The notes under the pieces were generated by a model. That model had not been told where the DNA came from. It ran no database searches and saw nothing but the letters and a program-made list of their open reading frames with translations. Below are positions 34,182 to 43,040 of a DNA stretch of 64,000 nucleotides, piece by piece. Source of the DNA: an uncultured Sporosarcina sp. (GTDB lineage: Bacteria > Bacillota > Bacilli > Bacillales_A > Planococcaceae); the NCBI GenBank assembly GCA_947644645.1, contig CANSAF010000007.1:1-64000 (forward strand), given 5' to 3'. Made by a program: the position numbers and the translations under genes. Within the stretch, counting starts at the first letter, position 1, and each line of letters opens with the position of its first letter.

Positions 34182-34227
34182 TAAGAGACTATCCTATAAA
34201 GTACATGACTTATAGGAAGTCTCTTTT
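34182..34227. terminator. Bidirectional terminator
   Basis: AAGAGACT and CCTATAA pair with TTATAGG and AGTCTCTT, with T-rich tails on both strands. It ends the M20 operon and the convergent C45 gene. Confidence 0.8.
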
Positions 34228-35279
34228 CATTTCATTTTTTCCATTGTCGCAAATGGTAAATGATAAGATAATTTTCCTTTAATTTGTGTGATTGGAATTC
34301 GTTCGCCTGCTAAAAATCGATTAAAATCAAAAATAACGGGTGGCTGATTACTTCCTATTGCAAATAATGCTTTTCGTTCACGCGGAAGATAAGCTGATGT
34401 ATGGATTGTTCCAGCGGATGCGCCGTACTTATGCGCAAAAACTTCATGCTCCGTATTATTCAAAAGTTGATAAGCCGCATAAATTGTCTTTGTTTGCTGT
34501 TCTCCCATTCTCAACTTTTCCATTCTTCTCATTGAATCTTCCGTTCGATAACGATTTTCTTCTACTAAAACATCGAAATGATTGGTACTGATCGTAGATT
34601 TTCTTGCGATTACTTCCCTCGGCGAAGCTTCTACGACATAACCTTCTCCAGACGGATCAATTAAAGCATAATTGAATGAAACTCGATGTGGAAGCTCTTT
34701 CAATAACGCGATAGCCTCATCGGCATTAGCACAAGTTTCCAATACCATCCGCCCAATCATATTACATAAAAATCCATTTTCTGTATCCCGCCGATTGATA
34801 AAATTATAGCCCATAACAAGCCCTTTTTCATTCATCCCATCCATTCGCCCCGTCACTTGCATGGATGGCCCAATTGTTGCATATCCTCCATCTGTCGGTC
34901 GATAAATCATATATCTTCCTTCATAAAAAGCCGGGTCACTGTCATAATTTCGAATCATAAATTCTGACCCTGTTAAAATGGAACATCCACTTCTCGCATA
35001 TTCTACATAATACCCACCAAATTCTCTTAGCGCATCATGAAATGGCCAATTCAATGCATCTGCCAGCCCATGCAATTCATCCAACATCTTCGGCATATAT
35101 TTTGTAAATAATTGAGTCGCTTCGGTCGGATCAATTGTAAAATGGTATTTTCGTTTATTCTTCCATTGCTTGTCACGATTATATAAAAGAGGAGATTTCT
35201 TTAATAATTCACCTTGACGATAACCAAAATCATAATGGCTTCCAGTAAATTGAATGACATCACTGATATATTGTTTCAC
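34227..35279 (-). CDS. C45-family autoproteolytic acyltransferase/amidohydrolase
   Basis: This roughly 350-residue protein belongs to the penicillin acyl-CoA:6-APA acyltransferase-like (C45, NTN-hydrolase) group. Self-cleavage would expose Cys in ARSGCSILTG (about residue 98). MIRNYDSDP and GMNEKGLVMGYNFINRR downstream are typical. Such enzymes move or hydrolyse acyl groups on amides. GTG at 35279 is preferred because AAAGGA lies eight bases upstream, while the ATG six bases earlier would be too close. It converges on the M20 amidohydrolase operon, so both may act on N-acyl compounds. Confidence 0.82.
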   Translation of the reverse strand: MKQYISDVIQFTGSHYDFGYRQGELLKKSPLLYNRDKQWKNKRKYHFTIDPTEATQLFTKYMPKMLDELHGLADALNWPFHDALREFGGYYVEYARSGCSILTGSEFMIRNYDSDPAFYEGRYMIYRPTDGGYATIGPSMQVTGRMDGMNEKGLVMGYNFINRRDTENGFLCNMIGRMVLETCANADEAIALLKELPHRVSFNYALIDPSGEGYVVEASPREVIARKSTISTNHFDVLVEENRYRTEDSMRRMEKLRMGEQQTKTIYAAYQLLNNTEHEVFAHKYGASAGTIHTSAYLPRERKALFAIGSNQPPVIFDFNRFLAGERIPITQIKGKLSYHLPFATMEKMK

Positions 35280-35444
35280 GCACATATTCCTTTCTACAAT
35301 GAGCAAATATTATATACAGCTCTTCTTCCTTAATTTATCATTCTCCCTCTCCACTAGAAAGACTAATGCTCTTTTCTCAATCTTAGTTCATCTCATTTCA
35401 CATCTTTTACAATACATTTACGCGCGATTAATACCCACTTAATA

Positions 35445-35485
35445 TTTGTTTGATAAGTTATAAACAGAAACAAACATCAAACAAA
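35445..35485. promoter_or_regulatory. Candidate operator of the organophosphorus-type operon
   Basis: TTTGTTTGAT (35445-35454) and ATCAAACAAA (35476-35485) are perfect inverted ten-base arms 21 bases apart. They end 20 bases before the first gene of an operon that encodes its own DeoR-family regulator. Confidence 0.5.
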
Positions 35486-35505
35486 CAACAAAAAGGGGAA
35501 TTCAA

Positions 35506-36594
35506 ATGAAAATGAATAAATTAAAGAAACCTTTGCTTCTTTTATCGATGGCTGCGCTTTTAGCGGGCTGCGGAGCAAATGCCAATGAAAAATCAACAGC
35601 AGATGTAAATGATTCACTGGAAACCGTAATCGAAAAAGCAAAAGAGGAAGGAAAACTTGCAAGCGTTGGGATGCCAGATACTTGGGCAAATTGGGTTGAA
35701 ACTTGGGATGACTTAGAAAGTGAATATGGTATTGAACAAGTAGATACAGATATGTCGAGTGCTGAAGAACTTGCAAAATTTGAATCAGAAGGAGAAAACG
35801 GAACGGCTGATATTGGGGATGTCGGCATTAACTTTGGACCTTTAGCAGTGAGTAAAGATTTAACGATGCCTTATAAAACTTCTTACTGGGAAGAGATTCC
35901 TGATTGGGCAAAAGATGATGAAGGACATTGGTTATTAAGCTATACAGGAACAATCGCATTTATTACAGACAAACAAAACGTCGACAAAGCACCAACTTCT
36001 TGGGCTGATTTAAAAAATGGCGATTATAAAGTAACACCAGGCGATGTCACGATTGCAACACAAGCACAATTTTCGGTTCTTGCAGCGGCTATGGCAAATG
36101 GCGGCAATGAAGAAAACGTTCAGCCTGGACTCGATTTCTTTAAGGAAATTGCACAAGATGGACGTCTCTCTTCTGCAGAAGCGAGTTTGGCGAACTTAGA
36201 AAAAGGGGAAATTGAAGTAGCAGTTGTTTGGGACTTTAACGGATTAAATTACCGCGACCAAATTGACTCAGATCGATTTGAAGTCACGATTCCATCGGAC
36301 GGTTCAGTGATGAGCGGCTATACAACAGTAATTAATAAAAATGCACCAAACCCGAATGCTGCAAAACTGGCAAGAGAATATATTTTATCAGACGAAGGAC
36401 AAATTAACTTAGCAAAAGGTTATGCAAGACCAATTCGTACATCTGTTGAACTACCAGAAGAAGTACAAGCAAAACTTTTACCAAATGAAGCTTATGAAAA
36501 TGTAAAAGCAGTAGAAAACCATGCCGCTTGGGATGAAATGGCCGTGAAACTCCCACAATTATGGCAACAGGAGGTACTCATTCATGCAAACTAA
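35506..36594 (+). CDS. ABC-transporter substrate-binding lipoprotein (spermidine/phosphonate-type, family 1)
   Basis: This 362-residue lipoprotein has a signal peptide with lipobox LLAGC (Cys22) and a two-lobed periplasmic-binding fold. ASVGMPDTWANWVETWDDLESEYGI and ADIGDVGINFGPLAVS are like Fe3+/spermidine/2-aminoethylphosphonate-binding proteins. Trp and Asp residues in the pocket could hold an amine or phosphonate. It is the first gene of a seven-gene operon, overlaps the next gene by 11 bases, and follows a large inverted-repeat operator. AAGGGG is seven bases before the ATG. Confidence 0.85.
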   Translation: MKMNKLKKPLLLLSMAALLAGCGANANEKSTADVNDSLETVIEKAKEEGKLASVGMPDTWANWVETWDDLESEYGIEQVDTDMSSAEELAKFESEGENGTADIGDVGINFGPLAVSKDLTMPYKTSYWEEIPDWAKDDEGHWLLSYTGTIAFITDKQNVDKAPTSWADLKNGDYKVTPGDVTIATQAQFSVLAAAMANGGNEENVQPGLDFFKEIAQDGRLSSAEASLANLEKGEIEVAVVWDFNGLNYRDQIDSDRFEVTIPSDGSVMSGYTTVINKNAPNPNAAKLAREYILSDEGQINLAKGYARPIRTSVELPEEVQAKLLPNEAYENVKAVENHAAWDEMAVKLPQLWQQEVLIHAN

Positions 36595-37423
36595 TAAAGT
36601 GATTATGATTACATTGGATGGCTGTCGTTATGACACAGCCATCCAGCAACTTGGTTTTTTAAATCATTTCGTTGAAAAAGGACTCGCGAGCCGTTACAAA
36701 GTATTATCGGAAACACCGAGTAATTCTCGTCCATTATACGAAGTACTTTTAACGGGTGTACCGACTTATGAAAATGGTATTTATACGAACTACACAGTAA
36801 AACGTTCAAAAGAACAAAGCATTTTTTCTTTGATGAAAGAAAATAAACGGACGACTGCAGCAGCCGCTTATCATTGGGTAAGTGAACTGTATAACCGAGC
36901 ACCTTATTCCATTTTCGAAGATCGTATTCAACATGATGAAACGAAAAATATTCAGCACGGGATTTTTTATTCGGAAGATACTTATCCTGATTCTCATTTA
37001 TTTGCAGATGCGCATCATTTAATCGATACGTATCAACCTGAATTTATGTATATTCACTCGATGAATATTGACGATATTGGGCATAAATTCAACGGGAATT
37101 CACAAGAATATCACCAAGCAGTTTGCCGTGTCGATACCATTTTAGGCGTTTACTTACCGCTTTGGATTGAAATGGGCTATCAAATTATTGTTACTTCTGA
37201 TCATGGAATGGATGATTTTGGAATTCATGGCGGTACGCTGCCTGAACATCGAGAAGTTCCTTTGTTCATTATTTCTGATAAATGCAAACCACAAATCAGT
37301 TCAGAAGTTGTTGAACAGTTACAAATGGCACCACTGGTTTGTCATTTACTCGGCATCGGCAAAGGAGAGAAAATGCAAGAACTAAAGGGAGGATTATTCT
37401 TTGAAGACGAAGCGACCGAATAA
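36584..37423 (+). CDS. Alkaline-phosphatase-superfamily phosphohydrolase (NPP/PhnA-like)
   Basis: This 279-residue cytoplasmic enzyme keeps the superfamily metal sites: MITLDGCR (Asp12), INIDDIGHKF-like D-x2-G-H, TSDHGMDD and IHGGTLPEHREVPLF. The nucleophile is probably Ser48 in TPSNSRPLYEVLLTG, where relatives have Thr. NPP-type members cleave phosphodiesters and PhnA members cleave phosphonoacetate. The lack of a signal peptide means it acts on imported substrate. It sits inside the ABC operon between binding protein and permease, overlapping both neighbours, which ties catalysis to uptake. Confidence 0.8.
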   Translation: MQTNKVIMITLDGCRYDTAIQQLGFLNHFVEKGLASRYKVLSETPSNSRPLYEVLLTGVPTYENGIYTNYTVKRSKEQSIFSLMKENKRTTAAAAYHWVSELYNRAPYSIFEDRIQHDETKNIQHGIFYSEDTYPDSHLFADAHHLIDTYQPEFMYIHSMNIDDIGHKFNGNSQEYHQAVCRVDTILGVYLPLWIEMGYQIIVTSDHGMDDFGIHGGTLPEHREVPLFIISDKCKPQISSEVVEQLQMAPLVCHLLGIGKGEKMQELKGGLFFEDEATE

Positions 37424-38249
37424 ATATAAGCTATGGCTGCTTCCCTTTTTTACAGTGACAGCATTATTCCTGATCGTACCACTCGTTTTAATGGTCACTT
37501 CTAGTTTTACCAGTGGTGCAACAGGTGCTTTCACTTTTAGTAACTATACGGAAGTATTTACAAATGCTTTTTATTATCAATCCTTTTTAAATAGCGGAAT
37601 GATTGCTCTTTTTTCAAGCGTTGTCGGATTACTTTTAGCCATTATTGTTGCTTATGCAATGACTTGTTTGCCAAATAAAATCCAAGATAAAATCTCAGTA
37701 TATATTAATCTTGCGGCGAATTTTGCTGGTGTCCCACTCGCATTTGCTTTCATTATTTTAGTTGGAAATTCAGGTGCTTTTCGCCTCTTCTTTGATGGGT
37801 TAAGCATTCCTTTACTCAGTGAGTTTAATTTATATTCTTGGCAAGGTTTAACACTTACCTATTTATATTTCCAAATTCCGCTTGGGATTTTATTCATTTA
37901 CCCTTCTTTAAAGAAAATGAGAAAAGAATGGAAAGAGGCTGCGTTTTTGCTGGGCGCGACAAACGCTATGTACTGGCGAAAAATTGGATTGCCGAATATT
38001 ATGCCGAGTATCGCTGGGACATTCATCATTATGTTTGCCAATGGAATGGGAACGTATGAAACAGCCTACGCATTAACAGGAAGTAATGTGAATCTAATTA
38101 CCATTCGAATTGCGGCACTTGTATCGGGGGATATTTATGCGCAACCTGAAGTTGGCAGTACATTGGCTATCATATTTGCAATGATGATGCTCTTAATTTT
38201 AGCGACTTCACAAATTTTGTTAAAAAGAGTCAGGAGAGATTTAGCATGA
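37401..38249 (+). CDS. ABC transporter permease, subunit 1
   Basis: This 282-residue permease has six membrane helices and an EAA loop in KEWKEAAFLLGATNAMYWRKIGLPNIMPSI. It is of the PotB/PhnU binding-protein-dependent type. It starts with TTG at 37401, eight bases after GGGAGG, and overlaps the hydrolase gene by 23 bases. It forms a heterodimeric channel with the next gene product. Confidence 0.88.
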   Translation: MKTKRPNKYKLWLLPFFTVTALFLIVPLVLMVTSSFTSGATGAFTFSNYTEVFTNAFYYQSFLNSGMIALFSSVVGLLLAIIVAYAMTCLPNKIQDKISVYINLAANFAGVPLAFAFIILVGNSGAFRLFFDGLSIPLLSEFNLYSWQGLTLTYLYFQIPLGILFIYPSLKKMRKEWKEAAFLLGATNAMYWRKIGLPNIMPSIAGTFIIMFANGMGTYETAYALTGSNVNLITIRIAALVSGDIYAQPEVGSTLAIIFAMMMLLILATSQILLKRVRRDLA

Positions 38250-39115
38250 CGAAAAAGAAAAATCATTTTATCGCTTATAGTACTTTAGTCATTTTCGGTT
38301 TATATATGATCTTTCCTTTTATTTCAACAGGACTTTATGCGACGTCTACGGCATGGTCAAATACGATTTTACCGGAAGATTTTACGTTCCAATGGTTTGT
38401 CGCTTTAGGGCAGGATCCTAATTTTATCGCTGCTCTTTTACGTTCAGTTTCATTGACGCTAATTACACTAGCAGTTGTATTAATTATTATGGTCCCTACC
38501 GTCTGCTTAGTTTATTTATATTTCCCAAAGGTGGATAACTTTTTAAAGGGACTGGTTTTAATGCCTTACGCAATTCCGAGTGTCATTTTAGCGACCGGTT
38601 TACTTCGTATGTATGCAGGTTCAGTTGTGCCAATGTACGCGGTTTTAGTCGGCGGACTATTCATCGGTTCACTACCATTTATGTATCAAGGTATCCGCAA
38701 TAGTTTAGAAGGAATTGGCGCGAAAAGTTTAATGGAATCCGCAGAAATTTTAGGCGCAAATACATTGCAATCATTTTTAAGAGTGATTGTGCCTAATATT
38801 CGATTGGGATTACTCATTACGACATTATTAATCTTTGCGGGATTTTTCGGAGAGTTTGTTTTAACAAATTTATTAATCGGTGGAAACTACGAAACAATTC
38901 GTATTTATATGTTAAGAAGAATGAGTGAAAATGGACATTTAGCAAGTGCAGTTATGGTCGCTTACTTCACTTTACTGCTACTGCTTAGTTTACTCATTAC
39001 TCGTCTAACTTCTGCAGGGAAAGTAAAACGAAAAGAAAGACGCTCGAAAAGAAATCGTCGCGCGGTCGGTTCATTCCAAAATCCATCGGAAACAGTTTCA
39101 CTTACAAAACAGTAA
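38246..39115 (+). CDS. ABC transporter permease, subunit 2
   Basis: This 289-residue permease has six helices and an EAA loop (SLMESAEILGANTLQSFLRVIVPNIRLGL) of the PotC/PhnV type. ATGA overlap with subunit 1 indicates coupled translation. It has an unusually basic C-terminal tail (KVKRKERRSKRNRRAVG) of unknown purpose. Confidence 0.88.
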   Translation: MTKKKNHFIAYSTLVIFGLYMIFPFISTGLYATSTAWSNTILPEDFTFQWFVALGQDPNFIAALLRSVSLTLITLAVVLIIMVPTVCLVYLYFPKVDNFLKGLVLMPYAIPSVILATGLLRMYAGSVVPMYAVLVGGLFIGSLPFMYQGIRNSLEGIGAKSLMESAEILGANTLQSFLRVIVPNIRLGLLITTLLIFAGFFGEFVLTNLLIGGNYETIRIYMLRRMSENGHLASAVMVAYFTLLLLLSLLITRLTSAGKVKRKERRSKRNRRAVGSFQNPSETVSLTKQ

Positions 39116-39140
39116 TTCAAACAGAAATGGGGCATTTTAT

Positions 39141-40151
39141 ATGAGTTATATTTCAATCGATCATTTATCTTTAAGCTATGGAAACAATCTCGTTTTGAAA
39201 GATATTTCTTTAGCTGTCGAAAAAGGAGAACTTGTCACGTTACTCGGTCCAAGTGGCTGCGGAAAGTCTACTTTACTGCGCGTCTTTGCTGGATTGGAAG
39301 TGTTTCAAAAAGGAGATATTTCAATCGATGGAGAAATTGTGAATGACGTTGCACCGAAAGATCGAAATATCGGAATGGTATTCCAGTCCTATGCTTTATT
39401 TCCGAATATGACTGTTTTTGATAATGTTGCTTTCGGTTTAACAATCAAAAAAGTGTCGAAAAAAGAAATTGAAGAAAAAGTAATGAATGTATTAGAGCTT
39501 GTAAATCTAGCAGATAAAAAGGACTTTTATATCCATCAACTTTCAGGTGGACAACAGCAAAGAATTTCCCTTGCACGATCACTTGTTACAGAACCTAAAT
39601 TTTTACTATTAGATGAGCCATTAAGTGCACTCGATGCAAAAATTAGAAAACAACTTCAAATGGACATTCGTGCCTTACAAAAGAAATTAGGCATTACAAT
39701 GATTTTTGTCACACATGATCAAGAAGAAGCAATGATTTTATCAGACCGAATTTTCGTCATGAATGAAGGTAAAATTGTTCAAGATGCACTACCTGCAGAA
39801 TTATACGAAAAACCTAAAAACGAATTTGTCGCGGGCTTTATTGGTAATTATAATATTTTAACAAGACAGCAAAAACAACGACTAGCACCAACATTTTCAG
39901 CAGAAAAACTAGCGGAAAAATACGCCTTACGCGCTGAGTTGATTAAACTAACACCGGCAGAAAACACAGAAACAATTGATGCTTTTTTTGAGAATTATAC
40001 AATTCTTGGTAGTACAATACGTTGCTACTTTAATAGCGGTGGAATTCCGTTGACAGTTGACGTCTTAAATAGCACGGTCGATGTGACAACATTACAAAAT
40101 CAAACACAATTATTTATCGATTATCGTAGTTTTGTACCGCTGCAATCATAA
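39141..40151 (+). CDS. ABC transporter ATP-binding protein (PotA/PhnT type)
   Basis: This 336-residue ATPase has Walker A GPSGCGKST, Q-loop VFQSYALFPN, signature LSGGQQQRISLARSL, Walker B FLLLDEPLSALD and the H-loop THDQEEA. A C-terminal TOBE-like part follows. It powers the two permeases encoded just upstream. It sits 25 bases after them, and the DeoR gene starts ten bases later. Confidence 0.92.
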   Translation: MSYISIDHLSLSYGNNLVLKDISLAVEKGELVTLLGPSGCGKSTLLRVFAGLEVFQKGDISIDGEIVNDVAPKDRNIGMVFQSYALFPNMTVFDNVAFGLTIKKVSKKEIEEKVMNVLELVNLADKKDFYIHQLSGGQQQRISLARSLVTEPKFLLLDEPLSALDAKIRKQLQMDIRALQKKLGITMIFVTHDQEEAMILSDRIFVMNEGKIVQDALPAELYEKPKNEFVAGFIGNYNILTRQQKQRLAPTFSAEKLAEKYALRAELIKLTPAENTETIDAFFENYTILGSTIRCYFNSGGIPLTVDVLNSTVDVTTLQNQTQLFIDYRSFVPLQS

Positions 40152-40161
40152 GGAGATTTAC

Positions 40162-40968
40162 ATGCTAAAAGAAGAAAGACATCATTTTTTATTGGATCAA
40201 TTAGCTTTACATGGAAAAATTATCGTTACGCAGCTTGCAAAAGAACAAAAGGTGACACCTGAAACGATTCGAAGGGATTTGGATGAATTAGAGAAAAATG
40301 AACAACTCACACGGATTCATGGGGGTGCTATCCCTTTTATTCCTAGACAAAAAGAAATGGCTTATGAGAAAAAACTCGCTTTACACCTTGAAGAAAAACA
40401 ATTAATTGCCAAAAAAGCCGCATCACTCATTCAAGATGGAGATACGATTGTAGTCGATGTAGGAACAACGACAGTCCATATTGCAGATTTTATGGATGGG
40501 CTTCAAAATCTGACTGTTGTCACCAATTCACTCAGTGCGGCGGAACGATTTAATTTAGCCGTTGAAGAAAGACGGATGAGCGGGCAAATTATGATGTTAC
40601 CTGGCATTACGAATCCCGAACAAGCCTCTGTCACTGGAACATATACTGTCGATTTTTTAAAAAAGTTCCATTTTGATTATGCATTTATTTCATGTGGCGG
40701 ATTAACCAATGAAGCCATTTATGATTTCGATATCGATGAATCGCTCGTTTCAGAGGTAATGATTCAGCAAAGTAAAGAAGCAATTTTACTGGCAGATGAC
40801 TCAAAAATCGAAAAAACTTCTTTCTTCCATATCTGCCCTTTATTATTAATCACAACAATTATTTCTAACAAAGAAAAACCAAGTAACTGGAAATTATTTA
40901 ATGGAAAATGGATGATTGCAAAACAGGAGGCTACCAATTATGAAAGTAGATTTTCACCTACATCTTGA
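40162..40968 (+). CDS. DeoR/GlpR-family transcriptional regulator
   Basis: This 268-residue protein has the N-terminal DeoR helix-turn-helix (LALHGKIIVTQLAKEQKVTPETIRRDLDELEKNEQLTRIHGGAI). The C-terminal DeoRC domain includes DGDTIVVDVGTTTVHIADFM and ADDSKIEKTSFFHI. DeoRC usually senses a phosphorylated metabolite, which fits an operon with two phosphohydrolases. ATG at 40162 has AAGGAG upstream, and the ten-residue extension is rejected. It overlaps the PHP gene by 29 bases. The operon operator at 35445-35485 is its likely target. Confidence 0.9.
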   Translation: MLKEERHHFLLDQLALHGKIIVTQLAKEQKVTPETIRRDLDELEKNEQLTRIHGGAIPFIPRQKEMAYEKKLALHLEEKQLIAKKAASLIQDGDTIVVDVGTTTVHIADFMDGLQNLTVVTNSLSAAERFNLAVEERRMSGQIMMLPGITNPEQASVTGTYTVDFLKKFHFDYAFISCGGLTNEAIYDFDIDESLVSEVMIQQSKEAILLADDSKIEKTSFFHICPLLLITTIISNKEKPSNWKLFNGKWMIAKQEATNYESRFSPTS

Positions 40969-41974
40969 AGAAGGACCTTATTCAATGGGTTTTGTAGAGA
41001 AAACATTGAAAGCAATGGCCTATTTTGAAGAAAGCAAAGAAAAAACACATACGAAAGAATGGCTGTTAGATGCCATAAATCGAATGCAAACGCGACTAAA
41101 ACACGGGGAATTTTCCAAATTGTGGTTGGATTTTTATTTACAAGAAGCGTTAAATAAAGGACTCAAACAAGTTGGCATCGTCGACCATCTATACCGTTTT
41201 AAAGAAACAAAAGCTTATTTTGAAAAATATATCGACCTTGAATCCGTAGAAGTTGGTCGCAAACAAGCCGAGTGGTTAGAACAAGTTATGGTAAGCGAAC
41301 TGCATGATTTTGTAAATCTTATCAATTCCGCTAAAAAGGAATGGGCTGAAAAAGGCGTCAAACTTAAACTTGGTATTGAAGCCGATTATTTTGTCGGCGG
41401 TGAACAAGAGCTTGCAGCCATTTTAGACAAATACGAATTCGATTATATCATTGGATCTGTGCATTTCTATAACGGCTGGGGCTTCGATAACCCAGATCTC
41501 CAACATAAATTCAATGACTTCGATTTAAATGAACTATATACCAATCATTTTGAAACGGTAAAACATGCAGCAGCAAGTGGACTTTTTGACTTCATTGCCC
41601 ATTTGGATAATATTAAGGCATTTAATCATCGCCCAAGTGAAGAGAATTTATTGCCACTTTATCAAGATGTTGCTGCAACATTGGCCCGTCATGACGTCGC
41701 AACCGAAGTAAATCCCGGTCTTTATTATCGTTATCCAGTGAAAGAGATGTGTCCTAGTCCGATGTTTTTAAAAGTGCTTCTTCAAGAAGGCGTCAAATTT
41801 ACGACATCATCAGACGCTCATTTCCCAAATGATATCGGGATCTATAATGACAACATTCTCGAACAACTAACAGAAAATGGTTTGACGGAAATCGCAACTT
41901 TTAGTGAGCGAACAAGAATTATGAAATCGATTGAAAATAATACAAAATCACGCGAAATTATTCATCTAGAATAA
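40940..41974 (+). CDS. PHP-domain phosphoesterase (histidinol-phosphatase-like)
   Basis: This 344-residue TIM-barrel metal hydrolase starts MKVDFHLHLEEG with the first metal His pair. It continues with GIVDHLY, KLGIEADYF, IIGSVHFYNG, FIAHLDNIK and TSSDAHFPNDIG, which supply the further ligands. PHP phosphatases release phosphate from small phosphoesters, so it probably dephosphorylates the product of the alkaline-phosphatase-superfamily enzyme. ATG at 40940 has CAGGAGG nine bases upstream. It is the last gene of the operon. Confidence 0.85.
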   Translation: MKVDFHLHLEEGPYSMGFVEKTLKAMAYFEESKEKTHTKEWLLDAINRMQTRLKHGEFSKLWLDFYLQEALNKGLKQVGIVDHLYRFKETKAYFEKYIDLESVEVGRKQAEWLEQVMVSELHDFVNLINSAKKEWAEKGVKLKLGIEADYFVGGEQELAAILDKYEFDYIIGSVHFYNGWGFDNPDLQHKFNDFDLNELYTNHFETVKHAAASGLFDFIAHLDNIKAFNHRPSEENLLPLYQDVAATLARHDVATEVNPGLYYRYPVKEMCPSPMFLKVLLQEGVKFTTSSDAHFPNDIGIYNDNILEQLTENGLTEIATFSERTRIMKSIENNTKSREIIHLE

Positions 41975-41994
41975 GATCGCGTGATTGACTTTTC
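41946..41994 (+). terminator. Terminator overlapping the end of the PHP gene
   Basis: AATCACGCGA (41946-41955) pairs with TCGCGTGATT (41977-41986) across the stop codon, followed by ACTTTTCC. Confidence 0.55.
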
Positions 41995-41999
41995 CTTAA

Positions 42000-42554
42000 T
42001 TAAGCAGAATATTTCTTAATTAACTCGATAAAAGCTTCCACAAAAGACTGTAAAAATTGAACAGTTCCTTCATTATTTAACTTGCCTTGTTCATCCAATA
42101 GTTTTGCCGAATGTGAAAGATACACTTCTGGACTTTGCACAACAGGCACATTTACAGCCGATAATACTTGGCGTAAATGATGATTTGCGCCAAAACCACC
42201 AAAATTCCCTGGTGATTGACTAATAATAGCCCCCGGCTTGCCGTCCCATGCATTATCAATTTTTGGACGTGATCCGATATCAATCGCGTTACTTAGCACC
42301 GCCGGAACGGAACGATTATATTCTGGTGTAACAAATAAAAAGGCATCCATCTCTTGAATCTTCTCGCGAAACGCTTGAAATGATTCTGGAACTTGGTCAT
42401 AATCATCAAAATCCTGATTGTAGAAAGGTAAATGACCGATTTCAATTACTTCTATTTGATAATTCTCAGGAAATAATGAACCTACATTTAATGCAAGTTG
42501 TTGTGATAAAGATGATTTTCTTAAACTACCGATTAAAACGCCTACTTTTACCAT
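42000..42554 (-). CDS. NADPH-dependent FMN/quinone reductase
   Basis: This 184-residue flavodoxin-fold protein has the FMN phosphate loop GSLRKSSLSQQLA and the second motif TPEYNRSVPAVLSNAIDIGSRP, as in YieF/ChrR-type NADPH-dependent FMN reductases. It may reduce quinones, azo dyes or chromate. ATG at 42554 is the natural family start (MVKVGVLIGSLR) with AAGGTTAGG upstream. The longer frame to 42656 has no support. It converges on the PHP gene and appears monocistronic. Confidence 0.88.
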   Translation of the reverse strand: MVKVGVLIGSLRKSSLSQQLALNVGSLFPENYQIEVIEIGHLPFYNQDFDDYDQVPESFQAFREKIQEMDAFLFVTPEYNRSVPAVLSNAIDIGSRPKIDNAWDGKPGAIISQSPGNFGGFGANHHLRQVLSAVNVPVVQSPEVYLSHSAKLLDEQGKLNNEGTVQFLQSFVEAFIELIKKYSA

Positions 42555-42677
42555 TCTACCTAACCTTCTTTCTTTTTTATAAACGCCCTTCTTTATTACA
42601 TACCCAACTATTGCTATTCTACAAACTTCATTCCAATTGGGTGGCCATAAACACAAGATGATTTTTTAAAAATAAAA

Positions 42678-42722
42678 ATAGACTGCCCCAAAAATCATTC
42701 AGCTTTTAGGTCAGCCTATTTC
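42678..42722 (-). terminator. Terminator of the 75-residue gene
   Basis: On minus AAATAGGCTG-type and CAGTCTATTT-type arms with an inner AAA/TTT stem precede TTTTTA, three bases after the stop. Confidence 0.6.
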
Positions 42723-42724
42723 AA

Positions 42725-42952
42725 TTACGCAAGTGTTTTTAAAAACTCATGGACAGGATCAATAATGCCTACGTATTCTTGCCATTCTGTTAATTCGTTT
42801 GTATGAACGTTTTGAGCTCTTACACGAACAACTGTTGAAGTTTGTCCATCTTTTTCAACTTTCACTGTAATGGAATCAATCCAAAATTCTTTTTGTCCTT
42901 CATTAAAGATAACTAATTTTCTTTTCGTATCGTAAATATCATAAGCTGACAT
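42725..42952 (-). CDS. Small conserved-looking protein, unknown function
   Basis: This 75-residue protein (MSAYDIYDTKRKLVIFNEGQ at the start, HEFLKTLA at the end) alternates strand-like hydrophobic residues, suggesting a small beta fold. AGGAGG lies seven bases before the ATG and a terminator follows, so it is a real single gene. No motif lets me assign a role. It is not membrane-bound. Confidence 0.65.
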   Translation of the reverse strand: MSAYDIYDTKRKLVIFNEGQKEFWIDSITVKVEKDGQTSTVVRVRAQNVHTNELTEWQEYVGIIDPVHEFLKTLA

Positions 42953-43040
42953 TTTAATTCCTCCTAAATACGCAAACTAAATTCATATCTATTCTACCAA
43001 GTTTTACCCAAATGACCTAGAAATTTTTCGTGTGATGTTA

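Noticed and set aside
35477..35828. Overlapping minus-strand frames (99 and 108 codons) opposite the binding lipoprotein
   Set aside because: They are antisense to a clear lipoprotein signal peptide and domain, with low-complexity translations.
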